Shown here: positions 34,786-43,997 of the stretch, one piece after another
Numbering within the stretch: the stretch's first letter is position 1
How the letters are laid out: each line of letters begins with the position of its first letter
NCBI RefSeq assembly: GCF_017833415.1
Contig: NZ_JAFICC010000004.1
Coordinates: 124,001-188,000, forward strand
Direction of reading: 5' to 3'
Source of the DNA: Flavobacterium sp. 1355
Lineage (GTDB): Bacteria; Bacteroidota; Bacteroidia; Flavobacteriales; Flavobacteriaceae
Length of the DNA: 64,000 nucleotides
The notes under the pieces: model-generated
Databases searched by the model: none
What the model was told of the DNA's origin: nothing
What the model saw: the letters and a program-made list of their open reading frames with translations, nothing else
Translations under genes and position numbers: made by a program

Positions 34786-35745
34786 TTATTTGTCTTTTTC
34801 TACTAAAACTACTTCGTATTTATTTTTACCATCTACCTGAACAGGCTGATAATAAGTTTCGCCAAACTGAATATATTTTACATCTCCAATAGTTACTTCT
34901 TTGCCGCCTTCCGGAAGGCTTTCTACTATAGTCCCGGCTGTAGGAGCGACAACCTTGTAAGAGTTTCCGTCTTTTTCATAATAAGTTCCTCCGTAATAAT
35001 AATTATTAACCGTTCCTGTATTTACAGTTTGTGCCCCGCTTGGAATATTGTTTACAGTTCCTCCAACCGGTGCTGGTACTGCCGTATATCCACCATTTGA
35101 CGGTGCATACCAAACTCCCTGATCATAATGATATTGAGTGCTTTCTACACTTACAACAATTGCTGTAACGGCCAGGGTAGCTACAAAAAAGCCCCACGGA
35201 TGCCAAACCGGTCCCCAGTAATAAGGTCTGTAAGGATGATAATAATAAGGATGATAACTGTGATATCTGTAACCGCCATATACATAAGGTGGTCGTGTGT
35301 AAACTACAGTATTTCTGCGCACTACAGTATTACGATTGTTGTTAATAGTAATATCCCTGCTTCTGTCAACATTAATATTATTTCTGGTATTACCACTTAT
35401 GTTAGTGTTTCTGTTACCATTATTTCTATTTATTGTGTTGGAGTTTCTATTTGTGTTAGTTCTGTTAGTATTATTTCTATTACTGATTTTTGAGTCTGAA
35501 CTATTTCCGGGTCTTGTTACTTTAGTTCCGGAATTATTCGATCCGGGTCTGGTTGTCGTTGGCCTGGTAGCATTAGGCCTTGTCTGCGTAGCTGGTTTTG
35601 TTGGTCGATTATGTGTTGCGCCGCCGGATCTTTTAACCCCGCCGCCATGATTGCGTTGCGCAAAACTATCAATTGAAATGAGGAAAAATGTACCAATCAA
35701 ACACAGAAGTGCAGATTTTTTTAGAGTTTTGGATATGTTTTTCAT
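34786..35745 (-). CDS. Secreted low-complexity protein, DUF6515-like
   Basis: The 319-residue protein has a signal peptide (1-30, ending DSFAQ), then a long Asn/Thr/Arg-rich disordered region (about 31-148, repeated NRNTN-type units), a Tyr/His/Pro-rich segment (150-185; YRYHSYHPYYYHPYRPYY), one hydrophobic helix (about 188-205; FFVATLAVTAIVVSV) and two short repeats of a YYY-x-GTYYEKDG / IQFGETYYQPV type in the C-terminal 100 residues. That layout fits DUF6515. A cell-envelope location is likely; the function is not known. Confidence 0.7.
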   Translation of the reverse strand: MKNISKTLKKSALLCLIGTFFLISIDSFAQRNHGGGVKRSGGATHNRPTKPATQTRPNATRPTTTRPGSNNSGTKVTRPGNSSDSKISNRNNTNRTNTNRNSNTINRNNGNRNTNISGNTRNNINVDRSRDITINNNRNTVVRRNTVVYTRPPYVYGGYRYHSYHPYYYHPYRPYYWGPVWHPWGFFVATLAVTAIVVSVESTQYHYDQGVWYAPSNGGYTAVPAPVGGTVNNIPSGAQTVNTGTVNNYYYGGTYYEKDGNSYKVVAPTAGTIVESLPEGGKEVTIGDVKYIQFGETYYQPVQVDGKNKYEVVLVEKDK

Positions 35746-36114
35746 TTTCAGCGATTTATATGATTAAAGTTATGAAAAAAAGATATTCAATTTGTATTTA
35801 AGAACGTAAAACTTTGAATTATAGTGAAATATCCCATTAGATTTTAAAACGCCAGCCCTGTTTTCCAGGGGAAATGTTTTGTCCTGAAAACTGTTTTAAA
35901 ATGATTTGCAGTTTAAATAAAACACAATTCACAATAAGAATTTTCTTAATTTTATCAAAATTAATTAATATAAGTTTCAGATGAACTTATCAAAAGGCGT
36001 GACTTTGTTTCATTTTATAATTTGCAACCTCTTATAATTTTGTTTTTGTAAAAGAGTACCTTTTTAAACTATAATATTTAAATTTGCATCCAAAAAAAAC
36101 ACAACAACACTCTT
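35746..36114. other. Divergent intergenic region between the DUF6515 and pyrD genes
   Basis: This 369-bp AT-rich stretch carries a plus-strand -7 candidate for pyrD (36079-36086) and a weak minus-strand TAACTTTA near 35767-35774 for the DUF6515 gene. A small CCCTG/CAGGG hairpin lies at 35854-35868. Nothing else was recognised. Confidence 0.4.
36079..36086 (+). promoter_or_regulatory. Candidate -7 box upstream of pyrD
   Basis: TAAATTTG matches TAnnTTTG exactly, 28 bp before the pyrD ATG. Confidence 0.45.
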
Positions 36115-37149
36115 ATGTATAAATTGATAATTCGCCCGATACTTTTTTGGTTTGATCCAGAAGAAGTACATTACTTTACTTTTTCATTTATTAAATTCAT
36201 TTCAAAGATCCCAGGCGTTTCAGCAATTATAAGATCAGTTTATGAAGTAAAAGACAGTCGTTTAGAAAGAGAAGTTTTTGGAATTAAGTTCAAAAATCCG
36301 GTTGGACTTGCAGCGGGTTTTGATAAAGATGCAAAATTATACAAAGAACTAGGCGATTTTGGTTTTGGTTTTATCGAAATCGGAACTGTAACCCCGGTCG
36401 GGCAGGAAGGAAATCCAAAAAAGCGTTTATTCAGATTAAAAGAAGACCAGGCAATTATTAACCGAATGGGTTTTAATAATGGCGGAGTTTTAGAAGCTGT
36501 TGAGCGTTTGAAAAAAAAATCGGGTGTTTTGATTGGCGGAAATATCGGAAAGAATAAAGTAACTTCTAATGAAGATGCAGTTAAGGATTATATCATTTGT
36601 TTTGATGCATTGTTTGATCATGTTGATTATTTTGTAGTAAATGTAAGTTCACCAAATACACCAAATTTAAGAGCTTTACAAGATAAGGAACCTCTGACGG
36701 CTTTGTTACAGACATTGCAAAACAGAAATATCGAAAAGCAAAAAACAAGCACTCAGAAAATAAAGCCAATTCTTTTGAAAATTGCTCCTGACTTAACAGA
36801 CGAGCAGTTATTGGATATTATTGATATTGTAAAAACGACGCAAATAGCAGGTGTAATTGCAACAAATACAACAATTTCAAGAGAAGGTCTGCAATCTGCG
36901 AACCAAACAGAAACAGGAGGTTTGTCTGGAAAGCCGTTAACAAAGCGTTCGACAGAAGTGATTCGTTTTCTCTCAGAAAAAAGCAATAATGCATTTCCTA
37001 TTATCGGAGTAGGAGGAATACATTCTCCTGAGGACGCAATCGAAAAATTAAATGCAGGAGCCAGCTTAGTACAGCTTTATACCGGTTTTATTTATGAAGG
37101 CCCGGCTTTGATTAAGGCAATTAATAAAAAAGTATTAAAGCAGCTGTAA
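36115..37149 (+). CDS. pyrD: Dihydroorotate dehydrogenase (quinone), class 2
   Basis: PyrD oxidises dihydroorotate to orotate in pyrimidine synthesis, passing electrons to quinone at the membrane. The 344-residue protein has the class-2 amphipathic N-terminus ([20 protein letters not shown]), the FMN barrel start [13 protein letters not shown] (61-73), the catalytic serine in [11 protein letters not shown] (Ser178/179), GGLSGKPL and [11 protein letters not shown], and ends [13 protein letters not shown]. Its last 15 bp overlap the convergent DUF3307 gene. Confidence 0.97.
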   Translation: MYKLIIRPILFWFDPEEVHYFTFSFIKFISKIPGVSAIIRSVYEVKDSRLEREVFGIKFKNPVGLAAGFDKDAKLYKELGDFGFGFIEIGTVTPVGQEGNPKKRLFRLKEDQAIINRMGFNNGGVLEAVERLKKKSGVLIGGNIGKNKVTSNEDAVKDYIICFDALFDHVDYFVVNVSSPNTPNLRALQDKEPLTALLQTLQNRNIEKQKTSTQKIKPILLKIAPDLTDEQLLDIIDIVKTTQIAGVIATNTTISREGLQSANQTETGGLSGKPLTKRSTEVIRFLSEKSNNAFPIIGVGGIHSPEDAIEKLNAGASLVQLYTGFIYEGPALIKAINKKVLKQL

Positions 37150-37851
37150 AAGCAATCCCTGGACAATAAGTCCGGTAATAATTGCAGATCCGAAACTTAT
37201 CAGAGTTCCGATTAGGACATATTCGGTTAGTTTTCTGTCTTTGGCTTCTTTAAGGTCGCCAAACCTGAAAATAGATTTCGCAGCCAGTAAAAAACCTATA
37301 GCTTCAAAATGACCCGTCAGGATAAAACAGAAAACAAATAAGCGTTCTAATATTCCAATATAATTTCCTGCATTGGCAAGAGAATTATCACTATCATTAT
37401 TGCTGTTTTCGGGATTCCAGACAGAAATGATTGTTTTAATGAGAATTGATATTGGTTTTGTTATAAATAAAAATCCGGTTATAAGAATCCAAAACCGATT
37501 GTCAATCCAAAACATATAGATTGTTTTATTTTCATACAAAAACACAATTCCGGTTAATACCAGCAGATGTAAAATTTGATCAACAATAAACCATGTCCTT
37601 TTTGTTGTATTTTTTTGGAAATTTAATTTGATTAAATCAATAATTCCGTGGGTAAGAGCAATTAATACAGCATACGGAATAAACTGAACTTCCCAAACCA
37701 GAACTGCAGCCAAAATTCCGTGTAGTAGAATATGAAAATATAAATAAATACTCTTGTGTTTTTTTGCTTCCTTATCGGTTACCCATGAGTTTGGCTGCCA
37801 TATAAAATCGCCTAATAAATGGGATAACAGCAGTTTTATAAATAAAATCAT
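37135..37851 (-). CDS. DUF3307 multi-pass membrane protein, SatD partner
   Basis: The 238-residue protein has about six to seven TM helices. The N-terminus [24 protein letters not shown] is the DUF3307 signature, followed by [11 protein letters not shown] and [12 protein letters not shown] with conserved histidines in or near membranes. The gene starts 4 bp after satD, an arrangement seen in many Bacteroidota and Firmicutes, implying joint function. No biochemical role is established to my knowledge. The stop overlaps convergent pyrD by 15 bp. Confidence 0.82.
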   Translation of the reverse strand: MILFIKLLLSHLLGDFIWQPNSWVTDKEAKKHKSIYLYFHILLHGILAAVLVWEVQFIPYAVLIALTHGIIDLIKLNFQKNTTKRTWFIVDQILHLLVLTGIVFLYENKTIYMFWIDNRFWILITGFLFITKPISILIKTIISVWNPENSNNDSDNSLANAGNYIGILERLFVFCFILTGHFEAIGFLLAAKSIFRFGDLKEAKDRKLTEYVLIGTLISFGSAIITGLIVQGLLLQLL

Positions 37852-37855
37852 AAGA

Positions 37856-38461
37856 TTATAATTGGTTTATCTGAGTTCTAAAATAACGGTCTAAATTCAT
37901 AACCAGATCAAACTGTGCACGTTTTTGTCTCCGGCTGACAGCAGCCTGGTTTATTCCTAATTTCTGACCTAACTCTTCTTGTGATAAGTTTGGGTTTTCT
38001 ATTGCCGCGGCCATAAATTCTGCCGATTGTACAAGCCAGTTGTCCATAAATGTCAACGCCAGCCGAATCATTAGATTCATTTTTTCGTCTATTGATTGAT
38101 TACCGGTACGCATAGCCAAGGTTACTTTTTGTTTTTTTAAAGTCTCAAAAAGTTCTCCGGAATTTATAAAAGCAGAACCATAACTTTCGGATATTTTTTC
38201 ACCATTATGCGTTTTGTCTCCAAAACCAATACTCATGCGTGCATCTAATTTTAGCGCCCTTAAATGTGCTTTAATTAAAATAGCAGTCAATAAGGCGTCT
38301 TCGGGATTTGTTATTTCGATTTGAAATTCATCTCCCCTGTACACTTCCCATTGAATTGGTGTTTGCCCAAATGGAGACAGAATTTTTTTTAAACTTTCTA
38401 TCCAGTTTTTCGATTCCTGCTTTCTTGAATCTATTATGTCGCCTGTAATTACACTAGTCAT
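37856..38461 (-). CDS. SatD-family protein: nucleotidyl-cyclase-like domain plus helix-turn-helix
   Basis: The 201-residue protein matches the SatD family, named from the acid-tolerance sat locus of Streptococcus mutans. The C-terminal HTH is clear: NLSQEELGQKLGINQAAVSRRQKRA (158-182). The N-terminal part has GDIIDSR (7-13), YRGDEFQIEI (41-50) and RMSIGFG (75-81), reminiscent of the first metal Asp, the GDE-type hairpin and the RxSIG strand of GGDEF/class III cyclase palm domains. I infer a palm-fold ligand sensor or degenerate cyclase fused to a DNA-binding domain. It is followed after 4 bp by DUF3307 and preceded by the phased operator array at 38511-38600. Confidence 0.8.
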   Translation of the reverse strand: MTSVITGDIIDSRKQESKNWIESLKKILSPFGQTPIQWEVYRGDEFQIEITNPEDALLTAILIKAHLRALKLDARMSIGFGDKTHNGEKISESYGSAFINSGELFETLKKQKVTLAMRTGNQSIDEKMNLMIRLALTFMDNWLVQSAEFMAAAIENPNLSQEELGQKLGINQAAVSRRQKRAQFDLVMNLDRYFRTQINQL

Positions 38462-38466
38462 GATTT

Positions 38467-38474
38467 CAAATATA
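38467..38474 (-). promoter_or_regulatory. Candidate -7 box of satD, near-leaderless
   Basis: The minus strand reads TATATTTG, an exact TAnnTTTG match ending 5 bp before the satD ATG (38461), so the mRNA would have little or no 5' leader. Confidence 0.45.
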
Positions 38475-38510
38475 ATAAAAAAATACTACTATTCTTATTT
38501 GCAAATATAT

Positions 38511-38600
38511 GTAATAATATTAATTATTACATTTTTATGTAATATTTAATATTATTACTTTTTTTCGTAATAACAACAATTATTACAATATTGAGTAATA
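38511..38600. promoter_or_regulatory. Phased operator-like array: seven 6-bp half-sites every 14 bp
   Basis: GTAATA occurs at 38511, 38539, 38567 and 38595; its reverse complement TATTAC occurs at 38525, 38553 and 38581. Every half-site is perfect and each starts exactly 14 bp after the previous one, in alternating orientation, with 8-bp spacers of differing sequence. Each neighbouring pair forms a 20-bp inverted repeat (6-8-6). The array fills the gap between satD and the divergent lyase-like gene, 50 bp from the satD start and about 70 bp from the other. It looks like a cooperative binding platform for a dimeric regulator; SatD itself is the obvious candidate. Confidence 0.8.
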
Positions 38601-38671
38601 TAATTAAAAGGGAGTATAGTTTTTATTTCTTTAAAAAAGAAACTAACTTAGCATTCACTAAAGAATACGCC

Positions 38672-39538
38672 TTGAATAAAGAAATCAAAATTATTGAATG
38701 TCCACGCGATGCCATGCAAGGTATCAAAACGTTTATTCCGACAAAAAATAAAGTTACTTATATACAAGCCTTACTTAGGGTTGGCTTTGATACTATTGAT
38801 TTTGGAAGTTTTGTTTCTCCAAAAGCTATTCCGCAAATGCAGGATACAGCTGAAGTATTGGCACAACTTGACCTTTCTAAAACGACAAGTAAATTGCTCG
38901 CAATTATTGCAAATACCCAAGGAGCGATTCAGGCATCAGAGCATGAGCCGATTCGGTATTTAGGATTTCCTTTTTCTATTTCAGAAAATTTTCAGATGCG
39001 TAATACCCACAAGACAATCGCAGAATCTTTAGTCACACTGCAGGAAATTCTCGAAATTGCCGATAAAAAAAACAAAGAAGTAGTAACGTATCTTTCAATG
39101 GGTTTCGGAAATCCATACGGAGATCCGTGGAATGTTGAAATAGTGGGAGAATGGACAGAGAAATTGTCAAAAATGGGAGTGAAAATCTTATCACTTTCAG
39201 ACACTGTAGGCAGCTCAACGCCAGAAGTAATTACCTACCTTTTTTCACACCTGATTCCAAAATATCCTCAAATAGAATTTGGTGCGCATTTGCATACAAC
39301 ACCCAATACCTGGTTCGAAAAAATAGATGCTGCATACCAGTCAGGCTGTACACGTTTTGATGGCGCTATTCAGGGCTTCGGAGGATGTCCGATGGCAACA
39401 GATAAGCTTACCGGAAATATGCCAACAGAAAAACTGATTTCTTATTTTACGGCAAATAAAAAGATAACTGGCTTAAATTCACTAAGTTTTGAAAGCGCTT
39501 ATAATGAAGCTTCAAAATTGTTTGGAAAATTTCATTAA
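38672..39538 (+). CDS. Hydroxymethylglutaryl-CoA lyase-like protein
   Basis: The DRE-TIM family includes HMG-CoA lyase, which splits HMG-CoA to acetoacetate and acetyl-CoA at the end of leucine breakdown. The 288-residue product shows IIECPRDAMQGI (cf. EVGPRDGLQ), FGSFVSPKAIPQM, MGFGNPYGDPW, LSDTVGSSTP, FGAHLHTTPNT (metal His) and the active-site loop FGGCPMATDKLTGNMPTEKL, taken as two blocks. The frame opens at a TTG at 38591, but no ATG precedes the conserved start; TTG at 38672 (MNKEIKIIE) fits the family length. The gene lies downstream of the phased array. Confidence 0.82.
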   Translation: MNKEIKIIECPRDAMQGIKTFIPTKNKVTYIQALLRVGFDTIDFGSFVSPKAIPQMQDTAEVLAQLDLSKTTSKLLAIIANTQGAIQASEHEPIRYLGFPFSISENFQMRNTHKTIAESLVTLQEILEIADKKNKEVVTYLSMGFGNPYGDPWNVEIVGEWTEKLSKMGVKILSLSDTVGSSTPEVITYLFSHLIPKYPQIEFGAHLHTTPNTWFEKIDAAYQSGCTRFDGAIQGFGGCPMATDKLTGNMPTEKLISYFTANKKITGLNSLSFESAYNEASKLFGKFH

Positions 39539-39617
39539 AAATATAGTATCTTTATTATCAATGTAATAATAAACAATAACATTACACGTTGTAAGTTTAA
39601 TCTTATTTTATGTGGTT

Positions 39618-40169
39618 ATGAAATTATTTTTTGAAAATAAAGTATTCAGATTCCTCTTTTTGCCATTATTATTTATTTCATGTACTAGTGATTTAGATTT
39701 TGATCAGGTCAGGGATTTAAAATTAAAGCCGGTAGTAGTGGCCAATCTTGCTTATTTTGATGTGCCTGCAAGCCAGCTTACAGATGATGGGGGAACTCAT
39801 ATTGCTTTTGATACGCGTGAATTTGATATTTTTAAGGATAAATTTTTCACAGAAGATTTATTAAAAGCAGAATTTGATTTTGAAATAGAAAATACAATTA
39901 ACAGAGCTTTTGCCGTACAGCTGTTATTGCTAAATGCCAATAATGAAACTCTCGATACCATTTCTTTTCCTGTTCCAGCCTACATAGGAAGTCCGAATGT
40001 TATAAAATATCCTACTGAAGTATTTGAAAACCAAAGATTGGAGCTGCTAAAACAAACTGTAAAAATTGGGTTTGTTCTAATTGTAGCTGCAGGACCTCCA
40101 TTGGATGAAAATAGTACCGGAAATATAAAACTGAAATCAGGTGGAACCGCTTATTTAGAGATAGAATGA
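39618..40169 (+). CDS. Lipoprotein of unknown function, operon with DUF5723 barrel
   Basis: This 183-residue protein has a lipoprotein signal (MKLFFENKVFRFLFLPLLFISC, Cys22); the ATG at 39618 is preferred over an in-frame GTG six bases upstream. The mature part is predicted beta-rich with DFEIENTINRAFAVQLLLLNAN and TVKIGFVLIVAAG. The gene overlaps the following DUF5723 gene by 4 bp (ATGA), indicating translational coupling and probably joint function at the outer membrane. No family was recognised. Confidence 0.75.
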   Translation: MKLFFENKVFRFLFLPLLFISCTSDLDFDQVRDLKLKPVVVANLAYFDVPASQLTDDGGTHIAFDTREFDIFKDKFFTEDLLKAEFDFEIENTINRAFAVQLLLLNANNETLDTISFPVPAYIGSPNVIKYPTEVFENQRLELLKQTVKIGFVLIVAAGPPLDENSTGNIKLKSGGTAYLEIE

Positions 40170-41563
40170 AAAAAGTATTACTATTATTAGTCCTTTTTCA
40201 GTTTTCTTCTTATTCTCAAAATAAAGAAGTGCTTTATAATTTTACTTCAATCCCTCAGTCATCCCTTGTCAATCCGGGTGCCGATGTATCCTATAAATTT
40301 TATTTCGGAGTTCCTGTATTATCCGGAATTTCTGCTAATCTCGGGTCAAGCAGTTTCTCAGCCTATGACTTATTTGCAGATAATGGGGTTGATTTTAATG
40401 ATAAAGTTCGAAATGTTATTAATAAGTCATCAAGCAATGACAGAATGGTGACAAATCAACAATTGGAATTATTTTCGGGCGGTTTTAGAGTAGGAGGGAG
40501 AGAAAGCGAGTCTTACATATCATTTGGAATGTATCAGGAATTTGATTTTTTTATGTACATGCCCAAAGATCTGGCATTGCTGGCCTTAGACGGAAACAAA
40601 AATTACATGGGAAAAGCATTCAATTTAGGAGATCTCAGCCTAAAAGCCGAAGTTCTTTCTGTATTGCATGTAGGGTTTCATAAAAAAATAAACAAAAAAC
40701 TTGTCTTAGGCGGACGTGCAAAGATTTACTCAAGCGGAGCCAATGCCACTTCAACAAAAAATTCGGGATTCATCTATACAGGACAGAGCACAACAACGCC
40801 AAATATGTATAACCAGTCCATATCATCAAATTTAGAACTTAAAACCTCAGGAATTTCAAAATTTACAAAAGACGAATACGAAGGAAACGTAGCCAAAGAT
40901 ATTGCACACAATACTTTTTTTAACGGAAGTCTCGGTTTAGGTATTGATGCCGGACTTACTTATTATTTTAAAGAAAACCTGCAATTTACAGCCAGTGTTA
41001 TAGATGTTGGTTTTATAAAGCAAACCAAAGATATCGAAACATTAACCTACAAAGGCACTTATCAATATAATGGTGCAAATCCCGATTTTTTGGGATCAGA
41101 CAATCCTGAAAATGTTTTTGACGAATTTGACCAAGCCATTCCCAGAGATACGCTTTATAATAAATACACCACATGGAGGCCCGTAAAAGTATATTCATCC
41201 CTTCAATATTCATTTGGAGAATACAGGTCAGATGAAGATTGTAATTGCAGAGGACAAATACAAAGACGTTATTTGAATGATGTCGGAGTTCAGTTTTTTG
41301 CCATGTCAGCTCCACGATCACCAATTGCTGCAATAACAGCATTTTATAAACGCAGTATTTTCAAAAAATTAGATGTAAAGGCTACTTATACATTTGATAC
41401 TTTTTCAAGCAAAAACATTGGTCTCGGACTTTCGGGTACTTTAGGAAAATTCAATATTTATGCATTGGTAGATAATGTTTTAGAATACAAAGATGTTTCA
41501 AAAGCCAATAGTGTAGCATTTCAATTTGGTCTCAATTTTGTTTTTCAAAATAAGGAGGATTAG
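40166..41563 (+). CDS. DUF5723 outer-membrane beta-barrel protein
   Basis: The 465-residue protein has a signal peptide (MKKVLLLLVLFQFSSYSQ), then FTSIPQSSLVNPGADVSYKFYFGVPVLSGI, the typical opening of DUF5723 and PorP/SprF-like barrels, and regular amphipathic strands to the C-terminus (LGLGLSGTLGKFNIYALVDNVLEY, VAFQFGLNFVF). It is predicted to sit in the outer membrane. It is coupled to the lipoprotein gene upstream and closed by a terminator. The exact role (type IX secretion accessory or structural porin) is unknown. Confidence 0.83.
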   Translation: MKKVLLLLVLFQFSSYSQNKEVLYNFTSIPQSSLVNPGADVSYKFYFGVPVLSGISANLGSSSFSAYDLFADNGVDFNDKVRNVINKSSSNDRMVTNQQLELFSGGFRVGGRESESYISFGMYQEFDFFMYMPKDLALLALDGNKNYMGKAFNLGDLSLKAEVLSVLHVGFHKKINKKLVLGGRAKIYSSGANATSTKNSGFIYTGQSTTTPNMYNQSISSNLELKTSGISKFTKDEYEGNVAKDIAHNTFFNGSLGLGIDAGLTYYFKENLQFTASVIDVGFIKQTKDIETLTYKGTYQYNGANPDFLGSDNPENVFDEFDQAIPRDTLYNKYTTWRPVKVYSSLQYSFGEYRSDEDCNCRGQIQRRYLNDVGVQFFAMSAPRSPIAAITAFYKRSIFKKLDVKATYTFDTFSSKNIGLGLSGTLGKFNIYALVDNVLEYKDVSKANSVAFQFGLNFVFQNKED

Positions 41564-41586
41564 ATTTTTTTAAATCTAATTTTTGT
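41559..41586 (+). terminator. Terminator overlapping the DUF5723 stop codon
   Basis: ATTAGATTT and AAATCTAAT form a perfect 9-bp stem with a four-base T loop, followed by TTTTT. The TAG stop (41561-41563) is within the stem. Confidence 0.78.
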
Positions 41587-41744
41587 AATTTCGACTCAAG
41601 GCCCAAAATCTCCGGGTATTCAAAAAAATACTGTCGCTATTTGGAATTTAGAATTCAAAAAAAATTGAACTTTAATATTGTAAGTAGTTTCCTGTAAATA
41701 CAATTTTATGAAGGAGAGAGTGAACAAGTTGCCGATTTATTCAC

Positions 41745-41752
41745 TATATTTG
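41745..41752 (+). promoter_or_regulatory. Candidate -7 box upstream of guaB
   Basis: TATATTTG matches TAnnTTTG exactly, 27 bp before the ATG at 41780. A TTG at 41729-41731 is closer (13 bp) than the usual -33 spacing. Confidence 0.45.
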
Positions 41753-41779
41753 CACGCAATTCAACTAGAAATTGCAACA

Positions 41780-43252
41780 ATGATAGCACACAACTCCAAG
41801 ATTATCGGCGAAGGTTTAACTTACGACGATGTATTATTAGTACCTAACTACTCGAATGTGCTTCCCCGCGAAGTGAGTATCAAATCAAAATTCTCAAGAA
41901 ACATAACATTAAACGTTCCAATCGTATCTGCTGCTATGGATACAGTGACCGAAAGTGCAATGGCAATTGCTATGGCGCAAGAAGGCGGAATTGGAGTTTT
42001 ACATAAAAACATGACCATCGAGCAACAAGCGGCGAAGGTTAGAAAAGTGAAACGAGCAGAAGCCGGAATGATTATCGATCCGGTAACATTACCAATGAAT
42101 TCAACTATTGCAGATGCAAAAAATGCGATGAAAGAATTCGGAATTGGCGGTATTCCAATCGTTGACGAAAACAGAATTCTTAAAGGTATTGTAACGAATC
42201 GTGATTTACGTTTCGAAAAAAACGGTGCAAGACCAATCGTTGAGGTAATGACAAGCAAAAACCTGGTTACAGTTGCCGAAGGAACTTCACTAGAACAAGC
42301 CGAAGTAGTTTTGCAAGGTCATAAAATTGAGAAACTACCGGTTGTAAATGCTCAAAATGAATTAGTTGGACTAATTACTTTTAGAGATATAACAAAGCTG
42401 ACTCAAAAACCAATCGCTAATAAAGATATTTTTGGTCGTTTGAGAGTTGCTGCTGCAATTGGTGTTACAGGAGATGCAGTTCTAAGAGCAGAAGCTTTGG
42501 TTGCTGCCGGTGTAGACGCCATAATTATTGATACAGCACACGGACATACTGAAGGTGTGGTAAATGTATTGAAAGAAGTAAAATCAAAATTCCCTGAAAT
42601 AGATGTAATTGTTGGAAACATTGCAACGCCGGAAGCTGCTAAATATTTGGTAGAGAATGGTGCTGATGGTGTAAAAGTAGGAATCGGTCCTGGTTCTATC
42701 TGTACTACACGTATTGTTGCAGGTGTTGGTTTTCCTCAGTTTTCTGCAGTTCTTGAAGTTGCAGCTGCTATTAAAGGAACTGGTGTTCCTGTAATTGCTG
42801 ATGGTGGAATTCGTTATACAGGTGATATTCCTAAAGCAATCGCAGCCGGAGCCGACTGTGTAATGTTAGGTTCATTATTAGCAGGAACAAAAGAATCTCC
42901 GGGAGAAACTATTATTTTTGAAGGAAGAAAGTTCAAATCTTATCGCGGAATGGGTTCTGTTGAAGCAATGCAGACAGGTTCTAAAGACCGTTATTTTCAA
43001 GATGTTGAAGACGATGTTAAAAAATTAGTTCCGGAAGGAATTGTCGGTCGCGTTCCTTACAAAGGAGAATTAAACGAAAGTATGCTTCAATTTATTGGAG
43101 GCCTTCGTGCCGGAATGGGATATTGTGGTTCTAAAGATATACCGACTTTGCAGGAATCTGGACGTTTTGTTAGAATTACATCAAGCGGAATTACAGAAAG
43201 TCACCCACATAATGTAACGATTACTAAAGAAGCTCCAAATTATTCAAGATAA
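41780..43252 (+). CDS. guaB: Inosine-5'-monophosphate dehydrogenase
   Basis: GuaB oxidises IMP to XMP with NAD, the committed step to GMP. The ATG at 41780 ([22 protein letters not shown]) starts the conserved region; the longer frame from 41708 would run through the promoter box. The 490-residue protein has the barrel start, two CBS domains (about 95-205, with [27 protein letters not shown] in parts), the catalytic loop [13 protein letters not shown] with the active-site Cys (about 307) and the flap [10 protein letters not shown]. It ends at a strong bidirectional terminator. Confidence 0.97.
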   Translation: MIAHNSKIIGEGLTYDDVLLVPNYSNVLPREVSIKSKFSRNITLNVPIVSAAMDTVTESAMAIAMAQEGGIGVLHKNMTIEQQAAKVRKVKRAEAGMIIDPVTLPMNSTIADAKNAMKEFGIGGIPIVDENRILKGIVTNRDLRFEKNGARPIVEVMTSKNLVTVAEGTSLEQAEVVLQGHKIEKLPVVNAQNELVGLITFRDITKLTQKPIANKDIFGRLRVAAAIGVTGDAVLRAEALVAAGVDAIIIDTAHGHTEGVVNVLKEVKSKFPEIDVIVGNIATPEAAKYLVENGADGVKVGIGPGSICTTRIVAGVGFPQFSAVLEVAAAIKGTGVPVIADGGIRYTGDIPKAIAAGADCVMLGSLLAGTKESPGETIIFEGRKFKSYRGMGSVEAMQTGSKDRYFQDVEDDVKKLVPEGIVGRVPYKGELNESMLQFIGGLRAGMGYCGSKDIPTLQESGRFVRITSSGITESHPHNVTITKEAPNYSR

Positions 43253-43270
43253 TTTTTAGTTTTAATATAG

Positions 43271-43306
43271 AAAAGGCATAAGAAATTAAATCTTATGCCT
43301 TTTTTG
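43271..43306. terminator. Bidirectional terminator between guaB and 43309
   Basis: The perfect 13-bp stem AAAAGGCATAAGA/TCTTATGCCTTTT has a seven-base loop, T residues on the plus side and A residues on the left; it serves both converging genes. Confidence 0.92.
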
Positions 43307-43308
43307 TT

Positions 43309-43809
43309 TTAGTTAATAATCGAAATCCCATTATTCAATTCATCAATAATATTCTGATTTTGTTCTATTGCTTCTGCCTGAGCGCCATATTGCATTTGTA
43401 TAGAACCACCTTTTCCGTTGTAGATAAATCCCTGATATTTGTACAGCATATCGTTGTAATCCAACTCACACTCAAAGTAATTCACCGTTAAATCGTTTAT
43501 TTTCTTTTTGGTGATTTTTAGATTTTTGATTTTACCAAACGCTTTGTATTCGTCTTCAATTGTACTTTTGAGCTTTTTATCTGTAATGAAATAATCATAT
43601 TCAATAAAATAGGCATTGACCAAATTGTATTTGTCATGAAATTGTACATCCCAGTCGGACGTCTCTGTCAAAATCCATTTTTCAGGATTGTATTTTATTT
43701 CATAAATTTCTTTTCGGCTTGTATAAGTTTCTAATTTTGAAGCCTTTTTTGTTTGCCCAATTGCAAAAAGACTTGATAGAAAGAACAGGAAGATAAATTT
43801 CTTTGACAT
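43309..43809 (-). CDS. Secreted protein of unknown function
   Basis: The 166-residue protein has a signal peptide (MSKKFIFLFFLSSLFAIGQ). The mature part has a short-chain pattern starting TYTSRKEIYEIKYNPEKWILTE, then long strands and helix (IEYDYFITDKKLKSTIEDEYKAF). YNPEKW resembles the opening of PsbP/LpqN-like folds, but I do not claim it. It is monocistronic, sharing a terminator with guaB. Confidence 0.6.
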   Translation of the reverse strand: MSKKFIFLFFLSSLFAIGQTKKASKLETYTSRKEIYEIKYNPEKWILTETSDWDVQFHDKYNLVNAYFIEYDYFITDKKLKSTIEDEYKAFGKIKNLKITKKKINDLTVNYFECELDYNDMLYKYQGFIYNGKGGSIQMQYGAQAEAIEQNQNIIDELNNGISIIN

Positions 43810-43936
43810 TTTATATCGGTTTTGATTTTAATTCTCCACTTTTGATGGAGACATTTTCTAACGAAAATAAGAAATTTATAAGATTATTAAAGGACTAAAT
43901 TTAAAAAAGATTTTTCAATATTAGTTTAATAAAAAT

Positions 43937-43977
43937 AAAAACAGCCAACACAATTTTTGATTGTGCCAGCTGTTTTT
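43937..43977 (-). terminator. Terminator after the L,D-transpeptidase gene
   Basis: The two-part stem AAAACAGC..ACACAAT / ATTGTG..GCTGTTTT has a symmetrical internal bulge and a T-run on the minus strand; it ends 20 bp past the stop. Confidence 0.8.
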
Positions 43978-43997
43978 CAGGAAAGAAATAATATAGT

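Noticed and set aside
35128..35650. Plus-strand ORFs opposite the DUF6515 gene
   Set aside because: They mirror the low-complexity Asn/Thr/Arg region on the coding strand and have unnatural hydrophobic or Ser/Val-rich composition.
36753..36986. Minus-strand ORF within pyrD
   Set aside because: It mirrors pyrD codons on the opposite strand and has no independent coding signal.
38511..38600. Array as a CRISPR or simple tandem repeat
   Set aside because: Units are 6-bp half-sites in alternating orientation with 14-bp pitch and variable spacers, not long direct repeats; the operator reading fits better.
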